Source of the DNA: Notolepis coatsorum
Taxonomy: Eukaryota > Chordata > Actinopteri > Aulopiformes > Paralepididae
Assembly: GCA_963971535.1 (NCBI GenBank)
Contig: OZ020585.1
Coordinates: 25,070,985-25,134,984 of the forward strand
Direction of reading: 5' to 3'
Length of the DNA stretch: 64,000 nt
In this document: positions 21,886-32,541 of the stretch, piece after piece
Numbering within the stretch: position 1 is the stretch's first letter
Layout of the letters: each line of letters opens with the position of its first letter
The notes under the pieces: generated by a model
Databases searched by the model: none
What the model was told of the DNA's origin: nothing
What the model saw: the letters and a program-made list of their open reading frames with translations, nothing else
Translations under genes and position numbers: made by a program

Positions 21886-22925
21886 ATAAATTCATTGTTT
21901 ATACATTAATGAACGAGAGACCCGTGTTTAGAATATCCGTTGTTTTGAATGAAGTTTATCTCTTTATCCTCATTCATTAATGTGACGTCAACGGCTCATT
22001 CAATTTCTCAAATCCGTCAAACAGCGCATCTCATCAGACATCTTAATCCCAGTTACAATTAAAATAACCACATCATGTGTACATCGCACGAGCGAGCGCC
22101 ACCGTCGCCACGGTATATATAACGTGCATTATTTAGGACAAAGTGAATTTAATATCAGCATTTTGGGTCTATTTTACATTTCAAAAGCCCCCTCTGGAAG
22201 AATGGAGCACAAAAACGTAATTCAGAATGGTATAATGCAGATCGTAGACTGTGGGAATAGTTTCAGGAAACGGGCTGTCACTTCTTTGCGGGGGCGTGGC
22301 GATAGTTCAGGCTAACTTGAACTTGAACTCTGCTTTCGACCAGGCTCAAACTTTTGGATATGTTGTCATGGTGATTTGGAAAATCCAGGTACATGAAATC
22401 GGAAAGTCAGGCTAACCCAGTTATCCAGCTAAAGTTATCCGGCTAACTCGGTTATCCCGGTACATGGAACGGGGCCCTGATGTTCTTGTGTTGGGTGAAA
22501 CCTGGCTTAGGGAGAATATAGATAGTGAGATGGTTTCGGTGTGGGTTAGGAGAGGATATCCCAAATGCAGGTAACACGAGCAGAGAGAGAGAAGCTGAGA
22601 CGACGGATGAAAGTGAACACGCTTTTACTAGCAGTTGCAAACAGGATACACGTTAAAACTGTTACAAACAAAAGCGAACTGCAAAATACAATACACAGCA
22701 ATGCTGGAAGAATAAGGACTAAATAGGAACGGACTCACAGGGAATATAAGAGACAAGAGGTGAGTAAGTGACCGAAACCAACTGTCATACAATACACTGA
22801 AACAAGGCAATGGTGCGACAATCAATGAGGGGAACGAGCAGGTCTATATACTACCCTGTGATTACTAACAAGTGCCAGCTGGTAACAGGCCTGCATGGCC
22901 AAGGCTGAGGAACACAGGATATTGT

Positions 22926-22954
22926 GTAACCCTAACCCTAACCCTAACTCTAAC
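22926..22954. repeat. Telomere-like (CCCTAA)n tract
   Basis: About three CCCTAA units followed by the variants CTCTAA and CCCGAA. Too short and diverged to mark a chromosome end; it is inside the LTR. Confidence 0.8.
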
Positions 22955-22965
22955 CCGAACAAGTG

Positions 22966-23318
22966 CAAAGGGAAAGCCTTAAAGGGACACATGTAAAGTA
23001 TTAACACTTAGCAAATACATATGTAAAAGAGTTAACACCAATAAAAACATGTGAAAAGGGATAAGCCTTAAAGGGGCACATGTAGATATTTAACACTTAG
23101 CGAATACATATGTAAAAGAGTTAACACTAATAACATGTGAAAAGGGATAAGCCTTAAAGGGGCACATGTAGATATTTAACACTTAGCGAATACATATGTA
23201 AAATAGTTAACACTAATAACATGTGAAAAGGGATAAGCCTTAAAGGGGCACATGTAAATTATTAACCCTTAGAGAATACATATGAAAAAGAGATGAACCT
23301 TTAAGGAACATGAAACGA
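22966..23318. repeat. 86-bp minisatellite, four copies
   Basis: GCCTTAAAGGGRCACATGTA units recur with starts of the AAGCC core near 22975, 23063, 23149 and 23235, a period of 86-88. Each also carries AATACATATGTAAAA and ACATGTGAAAAGGG. Confidence 0.9.
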
Positions 23319-24704
23319 TACACCTTTTTAAAAACACAAGCTAAAACGCACCACACAACATGAACAGAAAACACAACAAAGCATTAAAGGAGTCCAGCAA
23401 ACCTAGACTCAAATGCCATAGACTAGAGAGTCCAGGATCTGGAGTTGCTGCGTTCAGCCACCAGAGGGCGGCAGAAAACCACTGTTCACATTGTTCGAGC
23501 ATGATCCCGGGCTGGGACCATGACAGATAGTGCTGATGTGGCACTTTCTAATTATAATGTTTATAGAATGGATCGTTCAAGTAGGGGGGGTGGGGTTGGA
23601 ATTTATCTTAAATCTCATCTCTCAGCTTCAATTTTAAAATCAGTTTCTCTTCCCAATTGTTTTGAATTTCTCGCACTTAAAGTTTACCATGGTCCGGACC
23701 CAATAACAGTAGTCGGCATTTACCGCCCTCCTTCAGCTGACTCTCATGCACCGACACTTTGGTGAATCTGCTGTCGAAGTTCTGTGAAGATGAACTTCTC
23801 GTTTTAGGTGACCTAAATCTCAACTGGCTAAGTGATGTTTCTCTGCAGCTTAAAAATCAAACCTGCAGCATCAACTTATCACAACTAATTACTGAACCAA
23901 CCAGACCAAACCCCAAAGATTACTCAAAATCCTCCCCTTTAGATCTAATCTTCACCAACAGGACTAGCAAATATACCAGTGGTGTCTTTGCATTGGGAGT
24001 CAGTGACCACTGTCCCATTGCGAGAAATATAAATGTGAAAAAGACTACATCTCAGCTGGTTTCTAAGAGGAACTTTAAGAGGTTTGTTGCAGAGGAGTTC
24101 ATGGGGGATCTGGATGACTGGGATTGGAGTTGCGTCGGCCAATTCGATGAGATAGAGGACGCTCTTAACTCCTTTATATGTGCATCTAATTGCTTTGTAG
24201 ATAAGCATGCCCCATATAAAATGACTAGGATCAACGATAGGGTGGTGCCATGGGTTACTCATGAGCTGTCTACCCTCCTTAATGATACGAATAATGCCTG
24301 GTCCCGTGCCAGACGCACACATGATACCCAGCACTGGCTGTCATTTAGACAGCTCAGAAATAAATGCACTTCAGCTGTAAGGAAAGCTAAAACGGATTAC
24401 TTTTTAAATCTTGTAACCACCTCCTATTCTAATCCTGCCAAGTTCTGGGGTGCAGTTAATTTGACCAAAAATCTGCCTTCTAGCACTCTGCCCCTTAGTA
24501 TTACGATAAATGACTGCGTGATCTCTGATCCGAATGACATTCGCCTTGCTTTTAATAAACACTTTGTCAAATTGCAATTGTTTTTAGTTTCTTCTATTCT
24601 TTTTTTATATTTTCATTGTGTTGCTCATGTGTGTGTAAACTTGTCGTCATTGTAAATGAGGGAAACCTCAATGTCCTTCGAGTTAAAATAAAGGTTACAA
24701 ACAA

Positions 24705-24965
<261 letters not shown>

Positions 24966-25143
24966 AGCCACTGACAAAGCTTGTTAAAAGACAAATTTGA
25001 TAAATGGAATTTTCATGTCTGGCGTAGTGCTACCCGAGCACCTCAACCTGAGGTCACGGAGCGCCTCTGCTACACATTTGAGCCTGGAAGGACACAGGAC
25101 ATTACACCGTAGGAGTAAGACATAGGACAGCAATGCCATGACT

Positions 25144-25617
25144 TACTTTGACTTAAGCCTTTGCACTCCCTGCGGAGCATAGGCCACTGACGATTTCTTT
25201 CCATGTTGCGCGGTTTTTGGCCTCCCGAACGATGTTGTGCCATCCCAGTCCAGCCTCTTTCATTTCCCCTTCCCAATAACGGCGCCAGGTGTTTCGAGGC
25301 CTGCTGCGTTTTCTCTTTCCAGGTGGGTTCCATCGTAGGGCTTGAAGGGTGATGTTTGTGTCTTCTTTACTCAGGGTATGGCCTATCCACATCCACTTTC
25401 TCTTCTTTATTTCTTCTGGCGGGGGTAGTTGTTTTGTGCGCTCCCACAGGTCCAGATTTGTAATGACATTTGGCCATCTCACTCTTAGAATGCGGCGGAG
25501 GCAGGAATTTATGAAGGACTGTACTTTCTGCTTCAGCCCTACGGTTGTCTTCCAGGTCTCCGAGCCATACAGGAGGACTGATTTAACATTGGAGTTAAAG
25601 ATCCTCAGCTTTGTGTT
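25144..25617 (-). mobile_element. LINE C-terminal fragment, family 7
   Basis: One continuous minus-strand frame reads TKLRIFNSNVKSVLLYGSET, CLRRILRVRWP, NLDLWERTKQ, RKWMWIGHTLSKED, LRWNPPGKRKRSRPRNTWRR and ends GLCSAGSAKA. This is the well-known C-terminal domain of a common animal LINE (LLYGSETW ... IGHTLRK ... GKRKRGRP). It is 5' truncated, with no RT catalytic core. It is unusually well preserved, with no stop over about 155 codons. Confidence 0.85.
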
Positions 25618-25822
25618 GGTTTTTATTTTGATTTTTTTATTTGATCAATGTCAGTTTCTTAGTAGTAGTAGTCCAATAGGAAAATTGTATCTGCTCTTAA
25701 TACAAATTATATCTCTAGCCCTGCTTGTCTTAACTTTTTGAATGGAAAATATGAGGACATTGACTGGAAAATAACCTGGTTGCTTCATAAGGACTTATTT
25801 TTCATTCATAATTGTTACCTGG

Positions 25823-26227
25823 TGTAACGGTTGTACATAGAGCCAGAACCCAAATGCAGACATAAACTGGCAGAAGCGAGGAATCAGAGAAACTCCAACA
25901 GTGGGTATATATATATTCTATGGTGGTAATACGGTAACCAGGTTCTCAGACAGTCCAGGAGGTAAGCGAAAGCGAGTAGAAGGGTAGTTAGACAAGCGGG
26001 GGATCATAGGCTGAGCCGGGTCCTCGGACAGTCCAGGAGGTAAACAAGGAGAAGAGTAGTCAGGCAGACGGAGGTCGTACAAAGAAATCCAGGACACGAG
26101 GACAGGGAGTGGAGCCAGGTAGAGGACTGTGGGCACGGAGGACAAGACTGGGTTAGACATGGCAAAGCGGGTAAGGGTGAATGCTAAAGACTATGACTGA
26201 CTGGTATACAGTACAAAGAAGTTACGA
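25823..26227 (-). mobile_element. Probable solo LTR 3 (405 bp, TSD CCTGG)
   Basis: Plus-strand start TGTAACGGTTG and end AAGTTACGA are imperfect inverted ends, flanked by CCTGG (25818-25822 and 26228-26232). The motif ACCCAAATGCAG (inverse CTGCATTTGGGT) is shared with LTR 2. The expected terminal CA is GA. Internally, CAGTCCAGGAGGTAA occurs twice, about 78 bp apart. Confidence 0.6.
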
Positions 26228-26232
26228 CCTGG

Positions 26233-27490
26233 CAGCATGATGTTTGGAGTGGCTTCACTCTTACTCAAAAAACATGTTGTGGTGCCTCGTCCTTGGACTC
26301 CAATTCCAAGTATGTACCATTTTACATTCATACATCCACCCTTAACACTCACCAAAACCCAAAGGCATCAATATATTTCACCTATTTTGAACCCTTGTTT
26401 TACTTTGTTTTCCCAGCAAGGCAGCAGGTAACCATGGGAACCACTCCCCATTATATGCAAGGCAAAGATACACAGCACACTGAAATTGACAGGATCTGCT
26501 TTTATTTTTCAAAGGTCGTGAGTCTGTAAAGACACATCAAATGCCAAAACAAACATGTATATTTGACTCAGAATTGACAGATTTATTGAAGAGTTTGTTT
26601 ATACTTCACAAGTATGATATTTAGACATGATCCTCAAAATGAATGGAAGTGAATGAGGAGCCTGACACCTGGGAGGAATGGTGGTGTTGACAGCGGACAG
26701 CAGCAGCCACTAGTTGTAGATGACTTTAGATAGGGGTAGGACTGCTGATTTCTACTAAAGTGAGATAACCCTGTAAGCGGGTACCAGTACATAGATAATA
26801 CATTCTACAAGCCTGTCACTGCTGCTCTCAGGGGGGGGCGGGGCTCATCTCTCTCAAAAGGATGCATTTTTACAGCCTCATTTGTAGATTGAAACCCATG
26901 TTTGTTTGTTTTTTTAAACTATTGAGTTTAGAGTCTTGTCTTTAGAGTCATGACACCTTACGTACATAGAATCATTCAGGTGACATGAAAGTCACCTCAA
27001 GAAGCAGATGAGGACCACCCGCACTATAGTGTTTTGTTGGAAGTTAACGGTATGTTAACTGTTTCCAGTGGGATTTACATGGGAACACGATGTATAATGT
27101 AACAGAGTTGGAGAGGTCTGTTAAAGTCACTCCTCAGAAATACTGATGGATTATACTGAAACAACTGATGGATACCATATTTATGCAATAGCTGGTACCA
27201 TGGTAAAATGGAAATAACCATCAAACAACCATGATACTTTTTTTTTTAAGGGATGCCTCGTGCCCCACTTGTCACTTGCATTGCTAACAAAAATGGCTTC
27301 TAGTTCCATAATCTCAGGAACCCATACAGTGATACAAATCGACCGAAATGACTGTCAGTTCATCCGATAGGCCTCCTGAAAACTCTGAGATATCCATTTA
27401 AGTTTCCAAGGTAAAAGGAAACATTCTACATAACATTCCCAATCCTGAAACCGGTGTCTCGTTGAAATCCTGGCCTCTGCCACGTCCTTG
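26233..27490. other. About 1.25 kb without recognised gene
   Basis: Mixed sequence with a G run (26832-26838) and a T run (27240). No domain or known repeat is recognised. It could be unique DNA. Confidence 0.4.
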
Positions 27491-27666
<176 letters not shown>

Positions 27667-28255
27667 CTTTTTGCTCACCACCACCTCACGTTCACGGTCG
27701 GCCTTTCAATATCATTAGCGATCGCGCCGCGAGTCGTAGCCTCTGAATTATTCAAAACGTGACGACGTCGGGGCAAAAAGACAACGCAGATGGAAATAAG
27801 GCAAATGAGATCAAACCCTGTCAAAGGATCACATAGAGTGGCGGCGGCGGCAGGGAGCGCAGAGAAGCAATGGGGGAGCGAGGAGGAGAGGGGAACGGGA
27901 CGCGAGGGTGGTTGGTTGGTTGGTTTCCTTCGGAGGGGGGATGTCGGTGGGGGGGTAGGGGGGTGGACTCAGATGGAAGACAGACATCTAGTTATGGGAG
28001 GGAAAAGCGGAAGGTACAGGCTCAAACTGGCGGGGGGGGGGGGGGATAGAAAGAGATAGAGAGAGACAGAGAGAGACAGAGGAGACGGAACGATAAACGG
28101 CGATCGGTGCCGAGATAATGAAAGAAAATATCGGAGAAGAAGAGTGAATGACATAGAGGTGGAACGAGCAAGACGGAGGCAAGATACGAAGGAAGGGGAG
28201 GAGAAATAGAGAGAGAGAGATAGAGAGGAGAGAGAGAGGAAGGAGGAGGAAAAGT
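27667..28255. other. CpG-containing, then strongly purine-biased tract
   Basis: 27690-27790 has many CpGs (GCGATCGCGCCGCGAG, GTGACGACGTCGG). From about 27840 to 28255 the plus strand is mostly G and A with GAGAGA and GGGGGG runs. This could be a promoter or first-exon region of an unseen gene, or simple expanded repeat. No coding evidence either way. Confidence 0.4.
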
Positions 28256-28736
28256 GATGATAGGAGCTCGGGAAAGGAGTGCCACAGCTCTGTTGACAGT
28301 CAATGATGCTTGTAGGTTAACAGGAAACCATTAGCATGGAAGTCATATTGAGCTCCTGGCGGAACAGTGCATCCCTACCATGATGCATTTTCTTTGGCGT
28401 TGAGCCACTGCCAATGAGGTATTTCTTTCTTTTTTTAGAAAGACTTCAAATACAAAAGCAACAATGACCTTATACTGTACCTCACAGGTACATTCCCGGA
28501 AATTACAATCCGAGTCAAAAGGATGTCTCCTCTTAAGTGATGTCTCAGTATCATATGGCCTCCTGGATAAGAAGTCAGCCAATACAATTGATCTGATGTA
28601 ACCGTAATATGTTTTTTTTTAAAGCAGCAAGGATGTGGGAGGATAGGAGCGGGGTATTGTGATGTCATCTGGGTTACTGGTTGTAGAGAGACGATGTCCC
28701 TCCCTTCTGCTGTACCACCATGGGACCGGACCCGGT
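28256..28736. other. Unassigned stretch
   Basis: No gene or repeat is recognised. Confidence 0.35.
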
Positions 28737-28925
28737 GGGGACAGTGGCTCGGGAGGAAGAGCAGTCGTCTGGGAATCCTGGGAGGTTCCCAGTTAGATTC
28801 TCGCTCCTACCGGGCAGCGTGTCAAAGTGTCCTTAAGCAAGACACTTGACCCCTAACTGCTCCCGATGAGCAGAGTGAATGGGTAAAATCCCTTCTGAAC
28901 AAAGTTCATTGTGTTATGTGTCAAC
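28737..28925 (+). mobile_element. SINE family C, copy 1
   Basis: GGGGACAGTGGCTCGGGAGG head, AGAGCAGTCGTCTGGGAATCC, degenerate B box AGTTAGATTCTC, body GGGCAGCGTGTC...AAGCAAGACACTTGACCCC and AGTGAATGGGT tail. tRNA-derived. Confidence 0.8.
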
Positions 28926-28984
28926 ATAATAAAACAATTTTTTTTAATCTGGCATCATCCAATATTGGTATATATACCCTGGCG

Positions 28985-29145
28985 ACATATGCAAATTAGT
29001 GCATATTTAATTAGGTCATGCCTATTTTGCATATATAAACATAAGATCTCCGAAAACTTGCAATACATTTTTTCTTAGTTGTTATGTACATAACAAACTG
29101 GCAAAGTTTCATAGTGATATCTATTCAAATATTTTGTTTGCCTAT
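28985..29145 (+). repeat. Dispersed repeat, copy 1 (second at 38960-39130)
   Basis: GAAAACTTGCAATA, TTTTTTCTTAGTTGTTATGT, ACATAACAAACTGG and AAGTTTCATAGTG occur in the same order and spacing at 38960-39130. Probably a nonautonomous element; the class is unknown. Confidence 0.7.
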
Positions 29146-29571
29146 TCACCTGGGTAGTCTCGCCATAAATTGACAAACATCAATGTGTGTAATGTGTAAT
29201 TCCTGGAACCATTCAAACGGATCAAAAAGGTATTTGTCTCTCGCCATGGACTACCATATATATATATTATGTATAATTCTTTCCAAAATAAGGTTCACCA
29301 TGGTGTTAGCGGAAGGGGAGGGACTTCGCTTCACTATTGACCACCGCAACACGTCCAGTATTCTGAAATCATAGGGGAGAGAGCAGGGGGGAGAAATGAA
29401 TGAATGTGGATGAGAGCATTGACATTAAGTGGTTGTAGCTACAGCTGTGGGGGTGCTGGAGACACGATCCAATAGTAAATTTATAGTATAATATACGCCT
29501 GAGTCTCCTGAACACGGAGAGACCAATCCCAAGTCGATCGGCACTTCTCGGCCAAGCTATAGTCACTTTTC

Positions 29572-29840
29572 CGCACGGTGGCGCAGTGGTTAGCACTGTT
29601 GCCTCAGAACAAGAAGGTCCTGGGTTAGAATCCGACGGAGGGAACACGCTCTCCCCAAGTTTGCAAGGGTTTCCTCCGGGCTCCGGGTATTCCGGAGGAG
29701 GGAATGGTGTGCTTTCCCCACACTATAAAAAACATAAAAGCATACTCCTGCCATTGTCCCTGACCAAGGCACTAGCATTACAACTGGAGTCAGTCCTCGG
29801 GGCACCTGTCTGTGGCTGCCCACTGCTCTTAAGTGGTTAA
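29572..29840 (+). mobile_element. SINE family D (HE1-like), copy 2
   Basis: CGCACGGTGGCGCAGTGG, GTTAGCACTGTTGCCTCAGA, B box GGGTTAGAATCCG and the downstream GTTTCCTCCGGGCTCCGG body. Related to the head at 12633. Confidence 0.8.
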
Positions 29841-30053
29841 GAATGTCTCAAATGCAGGGGAATAATTTCCCCACGTGGATTCATCAAGTACAACAGGCCC
29901 GACTCTGAACAACAAATAAAAAATGTCGCCCTTGTCAAGTGGTGTTCCCCGGGTCACATGGGAAAACTAACACCACCTGTTGTTCCATGTGTCGAAAAGC
30001 ACACACGCTGTGCAAAACCACCTGCCGAACAGAGGCCGGGAAATCGTTTTTAT

Positions 30054-30177
<124 letters not shown>

Positions 30178-30246
30178 TGAGTGTGTGGAAAACTCGGCGC
30201 CAGGCTTGGGGCGATGCTGGACATGTAAGCTCACTCTGCCCACCTT

Positions 30247-30482
30247 GGGGCGACAGTGGCTCGGGAGGTTGAGCAGTCGTCTGGCAATCCAGAGGTTCCC
30301 GGTTTGATTGCCGCTCCTCCCGGGCAGCGTGTCGATGAGCAAGACACCCCTAATGCTCCCGATTGGCACCTTGCATGGTTGCCTCCGCCGTCGGTGTGTG
30401 AATGTGTGAGTTAATGTGTGAGTGAATGGGTCAAATGTGAGAAACAAATTGTAAAGCGCTTTGGAGTATTGTATTGTATTGT
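30247..30482 (+). mobile_element. SINE family C, copy 2
   Basis: GGGGCGACAGTGGCTCGGGA head, B box GGTTTGATTGCC, body GGGCAGCGTGTCGATGAGCA and end TTGTAAAGCGCTTTGGAGTA followed by TTGTA repeats. Confidence 0.85.
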
Positions 30483-30532
30483 AGTTAATTAGTTACCTAT
30501 GCAGGAGCATAGCACAATGACAGCCTGTGTAA

Positions 30533-30665
30533 GAATAATAACTTTTTATATAGCACCTTTCAGAAGACCCAAGGTCGCTTTACATAACAAAAGTAACAAA
30601 CATAGTGGACAGACACAGGATACAAAGTGAGAAATTAGGGGTTAAAGGCCAAGTTGAAGAGGTTG
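30533..30665 (-). mobile_element. Probable LINE 3' tail
   Basis: TTATATAGCACCTTTCAGAA, CGCTTTACATAACAAAAGTA and AAGTTGAAGAGGTTGGTTTT match a widely dispersed fish LINE-end pattern. Only the tail is present. Confidence 0.5.
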
Positions 30666-30867
30666 GTTTTGAGAATGACTATCTAGATCAGTTCAATATC
30701 ATTATCTCAACAGGCAAAACGCTTATGCGATTGATTTTGTCTGTCTATGAGTATGTGTGTGTGTGAAGCAGGATATCTCGCCGGCTAAAAGGCTGAGGTA
30801 GATTAAACTTGACACATACGCTGACAGCAGATGAATCAGCGCTCTGGCCCCTGTTTACAACATGTGG

Positions 30868-31048
30868 AAATGCCTATGCTTCCTAGCATCCTCCCTATGC
30901 TTCCTATCACACCTCCTGTACTTCCTATGAACCTTCCTTAGCTTCCTAACATGCTTGCTATGCTTCCTGACATCCTTCGTATGCTTCCTAACATTATCCC
31001 TATGCTTCCTAACATGCTTCCTATTACCCTTCCTATGCTTCCCAACAT
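30868..31048. repeat. 21-bp minisatellite (TGCTTCCTAACATCCTTCCTA-like)
   Basis: About eight degenerate units with core GCTTCCTAACAT. A minus-strand frame of seven-residue RKHRK-type repeats results from the 21-bp period. Confidence 0.85.
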
Positions 31049-32541
31049 TCTTCTTGCCCCTGCTGTATGTCACAGATCTGGAAACGGGACAGTGTTTCTG
31101 GAGTCTTTCCGACTGGCACCACATTCACACCAGCAACGGTTGCTCTGGTGATCTCAATAAGGTATACCGTAGGGCGGCTCTTACAGGGGGAAAAAAGTAA
31201 ACATTAAAGATAATAATGAGGACATTAAAACCTGAATGCCATGTCCCTTCACTAATCGGTCGGTAAATGTGTGTTGTGAAAGCGTCTGTGCTGCAGTCAT
31301 TAAAAACCACGTAATCTACTTTAATAACCATTGCTCAACACTCTCAGTATTTAATCAGCGTCAGCATTTATACAAGAAACACTAACACTAAGGAGAATAG
31401 AATCATACAAGGACAATACGGACAGAATTTAGCACTGGCATGACGAATCAACATAATGTTAACCCTTTTACAGTTGCTGTGTACTCACTTAGAATTATAA
31501 AGGCCTATAGCCTTCAGTGGCTAGTAATCATTGTGCCATCATCACTAGAATGATCAGCTCTCAGAATTATAATCACACATGTGTGATCATACACCTGAAA
31601 TGGTTTTAATTATAGTGTGGACAATTATGGAGATGGAAAGCATTCAGTGGGTGTCTGAAAATTCCAAGTATTAGACAGCCAGTGCATCCTAGAAGGCTTG
31701 GTTTCAGCCCTTTGGGGGTCTCGGGTGCATGGCATTGCCAAGCAATTACAAGTATAATGCGATTAGCTTCTGCCGGCATAGCGCCGGCCTTATTAGACCA
31801 GCGCCATAGACATGAGATATAGCGGCGCGACACAGAGGCCATCGCGCCGATGTCTCTCACTGTCAACCTCCTCGTCCTTAATATTTAGCAGATGGCTGCA
31901 GGCGGCTTCAGTTCAGTACATCCACAATGTACATCCTCAATCTTAAAAGGGATCTGAGTTTTGGAACCCTTCCTACTGATTTGTCGATCGGTAGAGTCGG
32001 TAGAGAATACTAGCTCTGGTTAGTTAGCCACAAACTAGTGCAAAGTCAATGGAGTGTAGTGGCTAAAATTCAGAGAGCGCTGAAATAAAAAGTCAAACAC
32101 TGAGGCTGATAGTCGATCAAAAGTTTAAGTATATGTAGCACTTGTGTCACTAACAGTAACAGCTTTTCGCCACGGACCAGTAGATTCGAATGAGGAGAGG
32201 AGTGATATTCCCAGTAAAAGGAGTAGTAGACCAGAGACAATGTTATAACAGTGACCGGTATTTATTCTTAACAGCAGCGCTAGCTAGACAATTGCAATAC
32301 ATACAATGACTAACGTGAGGTAGTGTGAAATATCCCTTTTTAGGTTCTTTCTCTAACCACTCCTTCTTTCAGGAGGGTTAGTTCAATATCTTATAGGTTG
32401 ATTGGATCAACACATTTGGTTCAGTTCAGATGTCTCTGAGGTTATCACTAGCTAAAATCTAGTTTTAAGGTTGGACATTAGATGTATCCCTTTTTCGTGA
32501 GTTAACTCGTTATATTTTCTTCTGCAAATGCAGATCAGTAA
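31049..32541. other. About 1.5 kb without recognised gene
   Basis: The frame around 31056-31160 (VTDLETGQCFWSL) looks protein-like and is followed by a possible splice donor, but I recognise no family. The rest is unassigned. Confidence 0.35.

Larger units (their letters stand above)
21089..22477. mobile_element. Harbinger-like nonautonomous element with GGGCCC termini
   Basis: The left end, GGGCCCTGTTTCATGTAC, matches the inverse of the right end, GTACATGGAACGGGGCCC, with two mismatches in 18. Subterminal blocks (AGTCAGGCTAAC and TTATCCAGCT types) are also inverted. Interior: a LINE family-1 3' tail (about 21318-21400) and two facing tRNA-like segments. GGGCCC termini recall PIF/Harbinger (ISL2EU-type) elements. 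No transposase frame and no convincing target duplication are seen. Confidence 0.7.
22526..23525 (-). mobile_element. Solo LTR 2 (1000 bp, TSD GATAG) inside the LINE
   Basis: Plus-strand ends are TGAGATGGTTTC and GGACCATGACA. GATAG lies on both sides (22521-22525 and 23526-23530). Removing LTR plus one duplication restores a continuous LINE endonuclease frame, which confirms the boundaries. Read on minus it starts TGTCATGGTCCC and has CTGCATTTGGG near its end, like the other LTRs. It contains a telomere-like tract and an 86-bp minisatellite. Confidence 0.93.
22479..24700 (+). mobile_element. LINE with endonuclease domain but no reverse transcriptase
   Basis: The frame begins DVLVLGETWLRENI at 22479, is interrupted by a solo LTR (22526-23525) and resumes exactly after its target duplication as ADVALSNYNVYRMDR. 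It then carries YRPPS, a frameshift near 23760, LGDLNLNWL (D-x-N) and SDHCPI (S-D-H), the catalytic motifs of the APE-type LINE endonuclease. The post-endonuclease linker continues to FNKHFV near 24570. There, where RT should begin, the sequence passes into a short 3' end (GTAAATGAGGGAAACCTCAATG...AAATAAAGG). The whole RT is missing. The 5' side abuts the Harbinger-like element. Confidence 0.85.

Noticed and set aside
22926-22954. Chromosome end or telomere fusion
   Set aside because: Only about three exact CCCTAA units, inside an LTR.
31056-31160. Possible host exon (VTDLETGQCFWSL...) with a GT donor
   Set aside because: It reads like protein, but I recognise no family, and one short frame is not enough evidence.
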